From the NCBI GenBank assembly GCA_022495005.1, contig JAGYXB010000283.1, forward strand, positions 459,501 through 523,500: a DNA stretch of 64,000 bases, written 5' to 3'. Source of the DNA: Rhyacophila brunnea (lineage: Eukaryota; Arthropoda; Insecta; Trichoptera; Rhyacophilidae). Positions within the stretch are counted from its first letter, which is position 1. Every line of letters begins with the position of its first letter. Both the position numbers and the translations under genes were made by a program. The notes beneath the pieces are model-generated. The model was not told where the DNA came from and did not search any database. It saw nothing but the letters and a program-made list of their open reading frames with translations. Shown piece by piece: positions 33,251 through 44,515 of this stretch.

Positions 33251-33706
33251 GAGTAATAATATTAGAAATTATTAAATAATTTATTTTTAAATGAATATCT
33301 ACCGAATAATAACTAATGATAACTCAATTTATAATTCAAATACTTGTTTAGTATTCATGCTGCGCCCGTTTCCCTCACACGAGTCGAGAAAAATTGGGTC
33401 AAAAGATTCTTAGCGATATTGTTAATTGGACGAAACGTTGTAATAGCCTGTACACTGTGTAAGCCGGCCCTTGTGAAATTATGAATACGCCATTTCTCTT
33501 TTTTGTATCCAGAGATAAGAAACCTAAACAATGACACTCGTCTTATAGTATAGTGTATAAATAACTGTAAATAACGTGGCCCACAGTGTTTTACTTTAAC
33601 ATAAAAATATATTATATTTTATTAGAAATTATCTGATTATTTACAAGTAGGGACGGCACTACCGGAATCATCTCCACATCAATATTATGTCCACTGCTTA
33701 CAAACT
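33251..33706. other. No gene seen
   Basis: A 60-codon minus-strand open frame near 33355-33537 shows no known motif and no supporting signal. Confidence 0.35.
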
Positions 33707-34243
33707 TTAGGCATAAAGCCCACCAAAGCGGCGCTCGGTGCGCTCACTACGAAGTAGGCCCCCTACCACCTGCGCATTACCCTTCACCTATGTAATAAGG
33801 AGCACAAGAAGCACAAAATAATTATTATTATCAGCGTCTCTCATAACAAAGCAATAAAAATATTATTAAATTTCTCGGGGCTTGTAATTAGTATTCACGA
33901 TGACATCATTCTACCAGCAAAATATCGGACACGCAGCAACTAAACAATGAGTTCACTGTTATTAAATAATGCCTACTCGCTCGTCTATCGACGACGCTTC
34001 CAGAAGCGTGATTTTGCTTGCCGTGTTCAATGAATGGGCTACGTTGTATTTTTGTTAATTCGTCCCGCTGAGAAGCCAAACAACGGTGAGGTGAACTATC
34101 ATGAGGCGGGCGGGCACAATGTTTCGTCAAATCCAGTGTGCTCTGGAGTATTTGATTACGTTGTATTTTCGATGATTTACGCGCCACTTGTGAAATTTTG
34201 CGCGAGTGCCCCACTTGCTGCGTTATGTAGGTTTTACGCCTTA
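33707..34243. mobile_element. Repeat P copy 2: TIR element
   Basis: TTTAGGCATAAAGCCCACC at 33706 against the right end GTTTTACGCCTTA. Interior matches 3960-4478 with scattered substitutions and indels. Open frames crossing it are not conserved between copies. Confidence 0.68.
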
Positions 34244-34269
34244 GAGCTAAAAGTGCGAAAGTCACATTT

Positions 34270-34775
34270 TTATTATTTTACTACCACGTTTTTCTTGGCT
34301 CGTATTCTTGTTTGTTCGATGGTTTTTTATCCAGTACAAATCTTGCAATCGATTTTAAACTAACTTCCCAATTAGCTAGACATCTGAAACTTTTACAATA
34401 TATTAGAACACGATGCCAATGCATTTTTTAAATACTTTTAGCCATCTTTAAGTAGAATTAAATTCATTTTCTGTTAGTTCTGTTTTGTATGAAAAGTTAT
34501 TTCGGAAGAAATCCGTAATCCAATCCACTATTTAGGGTGTTTATTAGGGTGTTCCTGGCAACTAAATTATTAATTTATACGTGCGTTACTATGGAAATCA
34601 AAATGACATTCCAGTATTCTATATTTGTTTGTTTGTTTGTTTGTTTGTTTGTTTGTTTGTTTGTTGTTTGCAAAATAGCAAAAAAATGATTAAGTTCATA
34701 GGATTGTCAAGTTTATATGATTCAACAGAAAATTTAAAAACGTGGTATATAAAAAGTTATTTTTATCTTGAAATT
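34270..34775 (+). repeat. Repeat Q copy 4 with (TTTG)n insert
   Basis: ACCACGTTTTTCTTGGCTCG to TTTTTATCTTG. A (TTTG)n microsatellite at 34625-34664 sits where copies 2 and 3 have no such run; the partial copy at 50.3-50.4 kb has the corresponding CAAACAAACAAA. Confidence 0.75.
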
Positions 34776-35194
34776 ATTTTAGTTAGGTATGCAGATTTAC
34801 ATGTGTATCCACGTTCTCTTATTGCTGAAGATTTGAGAGTCCAATGTTACATGGTTTTCAAAATACTTACTTCTAAAACGATGACCGTCCAATTATTATA
34901 CTTTAGAGCTGAAAGAGTGGATGTCCAATTTAAGAAATTTTTGCTTCAATCTATAGCAAAAAGTACGGAAGTCTAACATACGGAGTTTTAGTCCGTACGC
35001 GAGTGAGTATTTTAACTAGATTATGATTAACTTAGTATATTAAAACAACTCTCCTGTAAAATATTGAATATGTGACTTCCAGACTTTTATCTCTAATGTA
35101 TGGAAGTATTCTCTTCTCGCATAATATTATAAGGCAGGTTTTATATTTCAATAATAAATAAATTATATCCAAGCTTGTTACCTAGTTTTAAATT
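34776..35194. other. No gene seen
   Basis: AT-rich; the open frame here begins in the neighbouring microsatellite and has no known motif. Confidence 0.4.
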
Positions 35195-35600
35195 ATTTGT
35201 ATTCATTGTTGGTTGGGCCAATTGTGGTGGCCGTCATTCTTTTTTTCCCAACATATCTCAAATCCTTATTTATTATTGTCGCAAGACCAGGCGATCACCA
35301 GACACGGGTCAACAGTCGATCGTCAGTTACACCAAGACAGCGGACGCGTCCAGGCTTGTTAAAACTAAGCCAAAACACATCTGTTCGACCTCTTTTGTGC
35401 TAAATCTGATACGGTTTGAGCGATCGTCGCGTCTATTACCCAAGTGAAACCATGAGGGTGACATTACAAACCATGCGTTTTCCTGTGCGTGAGTGTGTGA
35501 ACACGGAACAAGCTCCTGCGCGCGCCAGCTCTCTCAACATAAAAGGTCAGTGTCTGTCATCCTGTTGAAACCCCCTCGCCTAGATCCGTAATCCACCATC
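35195..35600. repeat. Dispersed repeat Y, copy 3 (longest)
   Basis: ATCTCAAATCCTTATTTATTATTG, GCGGACGCGTCCAGGCTTG, GTGCGTGAGTGTGTGAA, GTCAGTGTCTGTCATCCTGTT. More GC-rich than surroundings. Open frames exist on the plus strand but are not kept in copies 1 and 2. Confidence 0.55.
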
Positions 35601-35844
35601 ACCTTCAAATTACAGTCCAGCGCCACCAATTCTTAATAAATACTTAATAAATAGATGGAGACACATAACTTTGGAAACATTTAAATTTAATTAATCGTAT
35701 CTAATTGGTTCTACAATTAATATTATTATTATTATTATTATTAGCAAAACTGGTTTCGCCCTAATAGATCAATTGAAAATGTTCGTTTTGATGAAACCGG
35801 TCAATAAAAATATAGATCTAGTAAAGATATATATAGGTATATAT

Positions 35845-36421
35845 CAGTGACAAAGGGTGGAGGTAGGCTGTTAAAATCCACCATAAATAGTGCACACTAA
35901 ACTTTGTATATTATCCGTATTTGTTTTTATTGAATTAAGACTACAATTTACAAACGGTGTTGGTTAGTTTTTAAAATTTAATTAAACCTTGCGAAGCCAA
36001 GCCATAGTACATACTTAATAGTCAAAAAATACTCGTATACCTATATTTCTTTTTAATTATGCAATTAAAAATCATACCTAACTTTAGATATTTTATACAT
36101 ATAATAATATTTTTTATATATTTTATTTTGGTTTTGGCAGGGCTTAATGCATTTAAGAAATAAACCAATAATATGTATTCTTAATCCAACTAAAACAAAT
36201 AAAAGAGAATGAATAAGTTTGCACAATTTTATCGTATCGCCTAAAGCATACCAGAACTATTGTGTTTTGATTTAGGCAGGGTTTAATTGTTTTTTTTTTA
36301 ATTAACCAACACCATCTGTAAATTGTAGTCTTAGTTCAATAAAAACAAATATGTATGACTAAAAAAGTTTAATGTGCATTATTTATAACGGATCTTAACA
36401 GCTTACCTCCACCCTTTGCTG
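35845..36421. mobile_element. MITE M3 copy a, long terminal inverted repeats
   Basis: CAGTGACAAAGGGTGGAGG at 35845 mirrors CCTCCACCCTTTGCTG at 36421. The arms extend about 150 bp inwards (AAACAAATA, ACCAACACC-TCTGTAAATTG and GGTTTAATTG complements), so the element is largely a foldback. Non-coding. Confidence 0.8.
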
Positions 36422-36455
<34 letters not shown>

Positions 36456-36983
36456 TGGTATATATATATGTTGGGAAAGCTCAATATAACACGTAGGCCA
36501 ACAAAAAAATATGACGAATATCCCAGTTACTGTGAATTTACACTACTCATTTTAAATAGGCTAGGAATTTAAAAGACTAAGGCTTAAATAGTAGTGGTTA
36601 GCCTTCGCTGTATTTGTGGAGTGCTGTGGGAATATTTACTTATAACATGAAAAGGCTTTCAAGGACTCCTTCCCACCGCTGAAACAATGCTCATTATTAA
36701 TTATTCCAACGAGACTTTAAAACGATATTATATTAAATAATCCCTGATAAATATTTATATAAAACAAAAACACTTAATTCATTATATAAAAGCAGTACAT
36801 ACCAACTGGATATATCCATTATTATCTTCAGTCAAAGTCAATCTACTGCTGCATGAAAGTTTTTGTCAACTACTTCCGATCCAGCAGGCTTAAGCAAAAC
36901 CCACTCTATATAAAGAATATCTTTTTAATAAAACTATTTTTTAATTGTATATTGATGCACTTCTTCTTTTCTTGGTCGTGCAC
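36422..36983. other. No gene; (TA)n at 36425-36454
   Basis: A long TA microsatellite directly after MITE M3, then AT-rich filler. Confidence 0.5.
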
Positions 36984-37700
36984 TCATGGCTGAGGATCGT
37001 GACCACATTTGAATTTCGCCATCTTTTGAGCGACCAAGACTTTCCATTCTTCTCGATCTTCCGCTTCTCTCCGGGCAAAACGGATGGTGCCCCCTGTTAG
37101 CTCTCTAGCGCGCAGACGCTTTTTCTCTGCTTTGCCTTCCCTGGAGGATACCCAAAACTACCAGTTTCTCCAGGTTGTCCGGTCCGCGCCTGATAATATG
37201 TCGAAAAAGCTGCAGAATTCTTCTCAGACATTTTGTCGAGAGCCATTCCTTAATCTTCAGTCTCTGGATGATTGACTGGTTCGTCATGTACTCCATCCAA
37301 GAAATACGGAGTATTCGTTGCCAACACCACATCTCAAAAGTATCAATTGTGTTCCGTTCCCTTGCCTTCAGGGTCCACGACTATCGAGAACACTAATGTT
37401 TGCACAAGCACCATTTTTGTGACAATCGAAATTCCCCGATCCTTCCATATAGTGGTAAGGCGTATCATCGCATTTTTTCAATCTGTGTGCGCCTTCAAAT
37501 TTCCGCTTCGCATCCGCCCTTTCCACTGATGGTCGATCCCAGATATACAAAATCGTCTACTGTTTCGAGGTTTTGGAGTGTACTTGGTGTTGGTAGAAGG
37601 TTGGCCCGATGAACAACCATTAACTTGGTATTATTCCTATTAATAAGGAGGCCATATTTGCGACTCTCTTCCTCTACCCGCTATAGCAACTCTGATGTAC
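36984..37700 (-). pseudogene. LINE T4 C-terminal fragment
   Basis: Minus strand: EEESRKYGLLINRNNTKLMV, VHRANLLPTPSTLQNLETV, DDFVYLGSTISGKGGCEAEI, a stop and frame changes across the next ~120 bp (ALPLYGRIG), LKARERNTIDTFEMWCWQRI, LRISWMEYMTNQSIIQRL, LSTKCLRRILQLFRHIIRRG, PDNLEKLVVLGILQGRQSRE, then after another shift REAEDREEWKVLV and a terminal CGHDPQP. The E-WCWRRMLRI-W...TN, RRIL..FGH..R and GKR..GR order is typical of a common insect LINE tail. Catalytic domain absent. The mirror-strand open frames here are shadows. Confidence 0.9.
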
Positions 37701-37774
37701 TTATTTAAATAATAAATTGATTATATAAAATTCTATAAGAATATATTAATTTTCAAACGACATTATTTTGTCGT

Positions 37775-38610
37775 ATAAAAAGTAGGAATGTATTATAAAT
37801 ATATGCAACTTCAACGGGATCCTACAAGCCGAGGAAAATGGTATTTCCATCGCCAACATCTCGAGCGACACATTGTAGCTATTGAAGACCCGACGCGATG
37901 AAGAAGATATACAAAAAGATTAAAAAAATAAGACACAGCGCACTCTGTCTTTAACTATTATATCGGATTTTCAGCGAGGAATGCTGATTTTTCAATGTAT
38001 GTACTTTAGCTCACGTGACCTCAGCTCGTCTACCGCAATGTATGCAATATGGTAGGTTCTAAACGCAAACACTCAAACCTTTGCACATAATATTATGGTC
38101 TTTGAATGCAGCTTTGTCCAAAATAATTAATATTTTTTTTCGACCATGTCCGATCCTAATAGAATCATGTGGGCCTCCACAGAGTAGAGGTTTGTAGTGC
38201 AGATTTTTTGTTCTTTGTTTTTTACGAGAAATAGATGTCAGCCACTTGGTCAACCTATTAGGTTCATACCCTGACTCACACACAAATTGAAAAACAATAT
38301 GTGTATTTGCCAGACCCAGGATTCGAACCTGAGACCCACGGCGTGATAGTCCAACGCTTAAGCCGCGTCAAAAAAAATCTATAGCATTCAATTACATAAT
38401 AAATATAGCTGATTGTTTTTAAAAATAAAAATAAATTTAACTAATGATTTTTGTTAAAATCGTCGCTCAATTTTATATCGTCATTGAGCTATTAAAATTT
38501 TCTCGTGTTGTTATACTATCTTCTTATTTCCCGTAAGTATACATGACAAGTGTGCTATTTTTCTCTGATTTCCAAAGGTCACCTTTAGTCACTGCTATGT
38601 AGTCTGACCG
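37775..38610. repeat. Old dispersed repeat N, copy 2, split by SINE A
   Basis: Matches 10745-11410; the SINE A at 38141-38369 lies just after TTTGTCCAAAATAATTAAT, where copy 1 is uninterrupted. Confidence 0.6.
38141..38369 (-). repeat. SINE A copy 8
   Basis: CGACCATGTCCGATCCTAAT to CTTAAGCCGCGTC; B box as GGATTCGAACCTGAGACC. The last part of the head is missing. Confidence 0.88.
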
Positions 38611-40351
38611 AATACGAATTACTGAATACGAAAATGTAAAATTTGACGGAAGTGCTAGTTATTGGTCATACTTCGAATACAATATGATGAACAGTTTGTA
38701 GAAATGGTGATTTAGGTGATTTTACCACAAGCTTACCTGCGCAAACCAGTTTGTATTAGGAAACCCGTGTGTATATATGGGAAAACTGTAGCCCGAGCAA
38801 ACCAAAAAGCGCTGTAAAAGTAATTTGCACAAACTATACCGCGCAGGAAAGTCGCTGCCGTCTAGTCGGCGCTATACAAATCTCCATGTTACCGCATTGC
38901 TATCGTAGATAATCAATAACTAGCACTACCATCGTAATTCTCAATTCAGTTCCACGGACTAGCTTTAAATTATTCCCTGAGGCCCAAAGTAACGTAATAT
39001 TATATAGTAAAGCGCCCGTCTCTGAAGTAAGGAGTGCGGGTTCGATCCCACGTCAAAAATGTGAGCACAGTGATTCTTGGAAGTAGCATGTGGTTTTGAT
39101 TAACCCTATCTATGAAATGAAAATGGAAACAAATGATAAGAGATATTGGTGTGACGTGAGAACTATCACAGCAGTTAATTGCCAATTAGTATGAAATTGA
39201 AACAAAGTTTGTTTTAGTAAAAATACATAGACAATAATTTTTCAAATGACATAGTGCCGTATCGCATGTATATATACCGGTGCGTCGCTTGGTGTTGCCA
39301 TACTCTGATATGATAGGTGATGTTGCTACAGCAAATAAAAATAGAGGAAGATTTAATTGTCATCATAATATCCTAGTCTACGTCAAAATTTTAAAACATC
39401 ACTTTAGAAGCTTTTAAGATAATATGAACAATAAGAAAGTCCTTATTAACTTTTGACTGTTGAGTTGGATTAATCAGAAGATTTCAATTGTTTAGGTTGA
39501 TATAACAATAGGTAATAATATATCCACAGTTTACTGAATGAAGCTTATTTAATGCAATTGTTCGCCGAATGAAAGCTTTGATAATAAGCTTGAAATACAA
39601 AACACAATAAATTGAGATGGATAGGCTTAGGTGGAAAACAAAAGATATAATTTTATTTTTATTCATAGAATCATTCACACAATAGGTTGGAGAATGTATT
39701 ATAATATTAGAAACGATTTTTATAGATTGATATAATGAAATTTTGCCTAAGGGAAAAATTTACTCAGTAATATTATATTTTAAAAGTAGGGTTTGCTATA
39801 ATTTCTGACAAAATATGGTAAGTCGGTAATGTAGGTAATTAGAGTTAACAACGGATTATGTGTCTAAATATAGATAATATGTAAGTACGCTAGAAAAAAA
39901 ATTCAAGGTCATGACATAAAGCACAAATAAATTAACATTATGCCTGATTTTATAGAGCTTGTCAAACATTCAAATTGTAATTACTCCATGACATGATTTC
40001 GAGATTTCGAGATTTCGAGACTAACTTTTGACAGTTAGTAGCCCCACGTTTTATTAATATAAATCTAGGTAATATGACGACAAATTAATAAAAAATTTAA
40101 CGCACTCGAAAAACTTCAATACAAAATTAAAAAAAAACAATAATTGTGTACTTACCCCTTCGTTGGAGTGTTTTCTTCTTAATTTTTTTTACCAGGCGCG
40201 CACACAAGCAGGGGGTATTCGGGTCCGGACCCCCCCTTCTTGATGTGAAAAAAATACAAATTATGTGATGAAGAATAGCTAATATTCTCTTGGATTCATC
40301 TAAGATTGTTCTCGTGCCAGCTAAATCACTACGCGTACCATGTATTCGCCA
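38611..40351. other. No gene; tRNA-like scrap and small tandem repeat
   Basis: 39003-39055 (AGTAAAGCGCCCGTCTC and GGGTTCGATCCCACG) is a tRNA-like B-box segment with a short A-arm remnant, probably another SINE head. ATTTCGAG is repeated three times at 39998-40018. CACCGGTGACC near 40350 starts the next SINE. Otherwise AT-rich. Confidence 0.4.
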
Positions 40352-40551
40352 CCGGTGACCTAGTGTGTAAACTGGTCGCCTTTCTATAAGCGCAAAGCTG
40401 TGATTCTTGGATCAAATCCGCGGCTGGTTAAAAATGTATACTGTTTTTTTGCATGTGCGTTTAATCCAATACAAGGACCAAACAGGTTGGGCAAATGGCT
40501 AACGATTATTCTTTATAAAAATACAATCTCCACTTTGTGGTGACTCACGTG
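40352..40551 (+). repeat. SINE A variant with a different tRNA-like head
   Basis: Head CTAGTGTGTAAACTGGTCGCC ... ATTCTTGGATCAAATCCGCGG differs from family A, yet the body is recognisable: TACTGTTTTTTTGCATGTG, AAACAGGTTGGGCAAATGGC, then TTTATAAAAATACAATC and CCACTTTGTGGTGACTCACG in place of TCCACTCTGTGGAGGCCCA. So the A body is joined to another tRNA-like promoter. Tail-to-tail with the next SINE A copy. Confidence 0.65.
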
Positions 40552-40564
40552 TATTCTTTTCTTT

Positions 40565-40798
40565 CGACTATGTTCGATCCTAATAGGATCATATAGGCCT
40601 CCACAGAGTGGAGATTTGTATTGACAGATTTGTCTTCTTACGAGAAATGGATTTCAGCCACTTGCTCAACCTATTAGGTCCATACTCTGACTCATACACA
40701 AATTGAAAAACAATATGTGTACTTGGCAGACACAGGATTCGAACCTGGGACCCCGCGACGCTATAGGCCGACGCTTAAGCCACGCGGTCATCGTGGGA
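40565..40798 (-). repeat. SINE A copy 9
   Basis: Full-length minus-strand copy; GGATTCGAACCTGGGACC (B box) and GCTTAAGCCACGCGGTCATC (A box) are intact. Confidence 0.9.
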
Positions 40799-41079
40799 AT
40801 GTATGCGTGGGTCATGTATGGCAGTGCTCCGCAACCGGTGTGCCGCGAGCCGATGCTAAGTGTGCCGCGGAGCATTGCTTCAAAAAAAAAACACAAATTA
40901 TTTTGTATATTATACAATACTTACATACGTAAAATAGCCAGATTTGCGTACATGGCTTAATAAAACAATGCAAGGTCAGAATGAAAATATATTGAAGGGA
41001 TCTGATAAATTAGAAGGAGGTAAGACAAGCATCTCAACAAATGATCCAAAAGACCTACCAGACCACCAATGAAAACAAG

Positions 41080-41276
41080 TGATTAATTTTGGATCCGTCT
41101 CAAAAAAATTTTACTTTGCTTCAAAAGAAATTTCATCATTACTTTCATACAATCAATACGACTTGATTCGAAACCATTTTGCAACCAATGCCGAAAATTC
41201 TATAGAAGCGCTTATGCTATTTTCTGGATTTCGGTTAATAGAGAGTATCCTCAAATTTCTGACAAGGCTACCAAAT
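41080..41276 (+). pseudogene. hAT transposase C-terminal fragment
   Basis: SSLLSYNQYDLIRNHFA is followed, after a frame change near 41215, by FWISVNREYPQISDKATKL. The F-W-I/L-S-V-..EYP..S.KA block is the conserved C-terminal dimerisation region of ZBED5/SPIN-like hAT transposases. The rest of the protein (zinc finger, RNase H-like catalytic core) has been deleted. It lies inside matching hAT ends with an exact TSD, so the origin is secure although the gene is dead. A stop follows at 41277. Confidence 0.8.
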
Positions 41277-41375
41277 TAAGTACCTAAATAAGGCTAAAAA
41301 CTTTTACGTTGATTGAAACAAGCTCGGGTATCATATTAATTAGTTATTTTTATTAATAATATAAATACACGGGAA

Positions 41376-41761
41376 TATCGAGGGCTTAGTGTCAAACAAC
41401 ACTATCTACAAAAGTGCAACTTTACAGGAGAGCCAAAAATCGTTATTTTAGATTCTTGTAACTCAACAAGGTAAATGTTTATTTAAAACCTAATGTTAAT
41501 ATTTTCTAATTTATTTTGTATTGTACATTTATCTTGCTTGTGATGATGTTAAAATTTATAGGGATAGTTTTTAAAAATATGAAAACAAGGGTAACTTATG
41601 TAGTTAGCGTAAAACTTTCTGACGATTTAATAAGAAATTAGAAAAGATTGACATAACGTTGTTTGACTATCATGTAGTCGTAAATGTAAAATAACGTTAT
41701 CTCAAAAAACAAAAAAAACATTTTTTTGTAGATAACGTTGTCTGACTTTAAGCACTCGATA
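41376..41761. mobile_element. MITE nested in hAT, TATCGAG termini
   Basis: TATCGAGGGCTTAGTGTCAA at 41376 is mirrored by TGACTTTAAGCACTCGATA at 41761. TIRs run about 38 bp through ACAAC-TTATCTACAAAA. Likely TA target. Non-coding. Confidence 0.78.
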
Positions 41762-42100
41762 TGTACATTTGGTTATTCATCGTTTTTTATTATTGTATTA
41801 ATACTCGACAAATAATTGTTGTTATCCCGACAATTAACCATAATTCAAGTGGGTGTATTAATAAATACAAAAATATCGCTAAAAATAGAGTCAATACGGA
41901 TAAGTTTACCTCAAACACCATTTGAAAAACGCTATTTTAAAGTATCATAATGTCTTTAACCTTAGCGATAGGTAGGGGGCGCTGACGATTCTGGTCTGGG
42001 GTCCATATTTTGGTGTGTAAATTGTTTTACGTGTGGTATGCCGCGGAATTCCGTGAAGACCTTTAGTGTGCCGTGGGTGAGAAAAGGTTGCGGAGCACTG

Positions 42101-42678
42101 ATGTATGGAACATGACAACAACTAATTTATTTATTTATGATTTACCACCCGTAATCTTGTAAAGAAATCCCATTTCTTAATCTTTGTCGTCCGTTCAAAT
42201 GTGATCAGGTGTCTATATAATAAATTAGTTCAAGTAAAGTAAAGTCAATAAAAGGTAAATAAAAAAAAAATACATATAAGAATACGTGTAAAGAGAGAAT
42301 GGTATCTAGGTGCCAATTCTTCTGAATCTGTCATTGCTGTATGTTTCGTTATAAAGGTGTTTTGTTGAAATAGAGAAAGTTTTTCATTTAATTATGTTTC
42401 AATCAGAACAAATTTCAAAGTAATTATCTCACCTTGTTTTATTTTATTCACGGTTGAATACATTTTATTCCCGCGGACAATGTTAACTTTTTAAGTATGT
42501 TTAAACAAATTTTAAAATAATATGCTATTTCAGAGATTTTTTAAATAAATAAGTAATGTTAATAATACTCTAACATTTTTAATTCAGTGTATAGTATTTA
42601 TTGAATAAAAAATACTGATGTACCTATATTCAGACGTTCACAGACACCATTGAGTACTTAGTTGTCATTCATTCATTC
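42101..42678. other. No gene seen
   Basis: AT-rich, nothing recognised. Confidence 0.4.
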
Positions 42679-42874
42679 GACCATGTCTGATCCAAATAAG
42701 ATCATAGGGATCTCCACAAAGTGGAAGTTTGTATTAACAAATTTTGTTTTTACGAGAAATGGATTTCAACCACTTGCTCAACCTATTAGGTGCATGTGTG
42801 TGTATGTGTACTTTCTAGACCCAGTATTCGAACCTGAGACCCACGACGCTATAGGCCGATGCTGTCATCGTGGG
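42679..42874 (-). repeat. SINE A copy 10, A box deleted
   Basis: CGACCATGTCTGATCCAAAT to GCTGTCATCGTGGG. Only a short remnant of the A arm remains; GTATTCGAACCTGAGACC is the B box. Confidence 0.82.
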
Positions 42875-43204
42875 TAACGCTATCTATAATCATGTTAGTA
42901 ATATCGTTAACTTCAATAATTATAATATAACTTATTTGGTTAATAATATTTCTTTTTCAGATCGTGACTCCAATCTTCAGATTTGACCATTTGACAGCGC
43001 ACTCCATGGTTTGACTTCATCCTTCTTGGCTTTCAGGGGTAACCAGGGCCTTATTCAATATGAAGAAAGAGTTTTAGAAAATAAAAAGAATCTTGACTTG
43101 GTCTGCCATCATTTATTTTTAATGACATCAATAATTAGTGTCCTCTGTTATTATACCCGTGTACTGAAACACTGCTAAAAGAGAAGAGAAAAGTCAGGAG
43201 TTGA
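42875..43204. other. No gene seen
   Basis: Sequence upstream of the LINE T5 relic; no motif recognised. Confidence 0.35.
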
Positions 43205-43750
43205 AATTGATCAATTTTAGGAGGGATTGGAATTATTCTGTACTCCATTATGACGTAGCAAGTTTTTCCAAAATACCTCAAATTTGGTCTTGGTCGATAT
43301 CACGTCAGCGTGGCCAATCGGGCCCATGTGTAGACGGACCCTGGCAAACAAATAGCTCCGCTTGGTCGGATCCCATCAATGGCTAGTCCCAGAGGACATG
43401 TTCAGCGTCTTGTTGGTTGTGCCCGCATGTGCATTCCGGCCCATGTCATATCAAATGAAAACCATGCAGCTTGGCTGCGAAGTCACCATGGCCGGTCAGG
43501 AACTGGCTTACCCAGTATATTGGTGTTAGTAAAGTTGTCTCATGTGAAGCTTGCAGGACACGTCTGGAAAAAACTGATCTGTCCATGTAAAGGGATCTCT
43601 TCCTCGTCCACTCTGACCTTTAACTTGACCAAATATCACGACTTTTCTGCAGGATATATGACCGGAGAAGGTAAACGGAGTTCGCTGATTATGGAGTCGT
43701 ATGGAAGTTTGACTATCCACGAGATTGTTAGTATCCGTCTCCAGTACCAC
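43205..43750 (-). pseudogene. LINE T5: RNase H / C-terminal zinc-finger region (R1/I-like)
   Basis: Minus strand: SGRGRDPFTWTDQFFPDVS, a frame change, QFLTGHGDFAAKLHGF (43506-43461), an in-frame TGA, then PECTCGHNQQDAEHVLWD with a stop, PLMGSDQAELFV. The LTGHG.F..YL..F followed by C.CG....D..H.L..C motif is the C-terminal block of R1/I/LOA-type non-LTR elements, after their RNase H domain. That places this fragment in a different LINE clade from the AGH/RRW tails elsewhere. The plus-strand open frame across the same bases is a shadow. Confidence 0.82.
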
Positions 43751-44099
43751 ATTTAAAAAGCTAGCCTATTTTTATCAATATAATAGTATGTAGTACTTGT
43801 GTTACATAATTTAAAAATACTTACGATTGTTGTCGTCCGCTTCAATATAACATTTTCAATTGATACGAAATATTATCATATAATTTGAGGCACCAAGACC
43901 AAACGGCCTTGTATTATTTTCATTTGTATGAATGACTCCTGATCGTGAAGCTATTGCAAAGAGTTCATATTGTGTCTGAAAAGAAGAACAAAGGAGAAAA
44001 CGAGGAAATTGGATTAAGCAGTGGTGTAGTCGCTGAATTGATAGAATTAACACTGCGAAATGAAAAAAAAAATCGGAGTTTGTACTTATATACGATATG
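43751..44099. other. No secure gene; possible transposase scrap
   Basis: KRRTKEKTRK then, after a shift, WIKQW near 43980-44025 on the plus strand is faintly like the start of a PIF/Harbinger transposase. Too short to call. Confidence 0.2.
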
Positions 44100-44515
44100 T
44101 ATGTTTTACTTTTGATTTGTAATAAATTATTATTGTTAACGAAAATAGTTGTACAGTCATCTGTTTAAGAAAAGATGGTCGAAATAGCGGTTTGCTAAAT
44201 TTTTCAAACACAGGTTTTGAGATTTTTTACTTGCAAAGTAGGTACATTCTGCAATAATAATATTTTTACATAATATTATTGCTGATGGTACCTATATCGA
44301 TAAAATACCATTGAGACCGAAATAAATATAATCATAATAACACGCCAATAAAATTTAATTTTTTATTAATTCATCATGGGCACTTCTGAATCGATTATAA
44401 CCGCTGTATGGCAAAGATGAGTTTTGGTCCAATACAATAATTATTTGTTTTGTTACGCCAACGAAGTATTACTTCTAACGCGCGTACATAATACACACAC
44501 ACACACACACACCGA
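44100..44515 (-). repeat. Repeat K copy 2, carries a Helitron-ORF scrap
   Basis: Collinear with 23156-23560, plus a longer inserted piece at 44368-44440: on the minus strand it encodes QNSSLPYSGYNRFRSAHDEL, the same segment as the Helitron-type pseudogene at 6.9 kb. An (AC)n run (44493-44511) lies next to the CACCGATTTTTTT end. Confidence 0.6.

Larger units (their letters stand above)
40822..42100 (+). mobile_element. hAT transposon relic (ZBED5/SPIN-like ends), 8-bp TSD
   Basis: CAGTGCTCCGCAACC at 40822 is mirrored by GGTTGCGGAGCACTG at 42100, with GTGTGCCG words just inside both ends. ATGTATGG occurs at 40814-40821 and 42101-42108: an exact 8-bp TSD, the hAT hallmark. The 1279-bp copy retains a transposase tail and a nested MITE. 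Confidence 0.93.

Noticed and set aside
33906..34265. Minus-strand 119-codon protein in repeat P
   Set aside because: The frame is not conserved in the other P copy (3960-4478) and the element is non-coding with TIRs.
34581..34976. 131-codon protein with a VCLFVCLFV-type repeat
   Set aside because: The repeat is a translated (TTTG)n microsatellite in repeat Q; the remainder has no motif.
39998..40018. CRISPR-like or tandem array
   Set aside because: Only three copies of an 8-bp word without spacers; simple repeat in a eukaryotic genome.
43379..43756. Plus-strand 125-codon protein
   Set aside because: It is the antisense of the LINE T5 C-terminal region, which shows the LTGHG and CxCG..H motifs.
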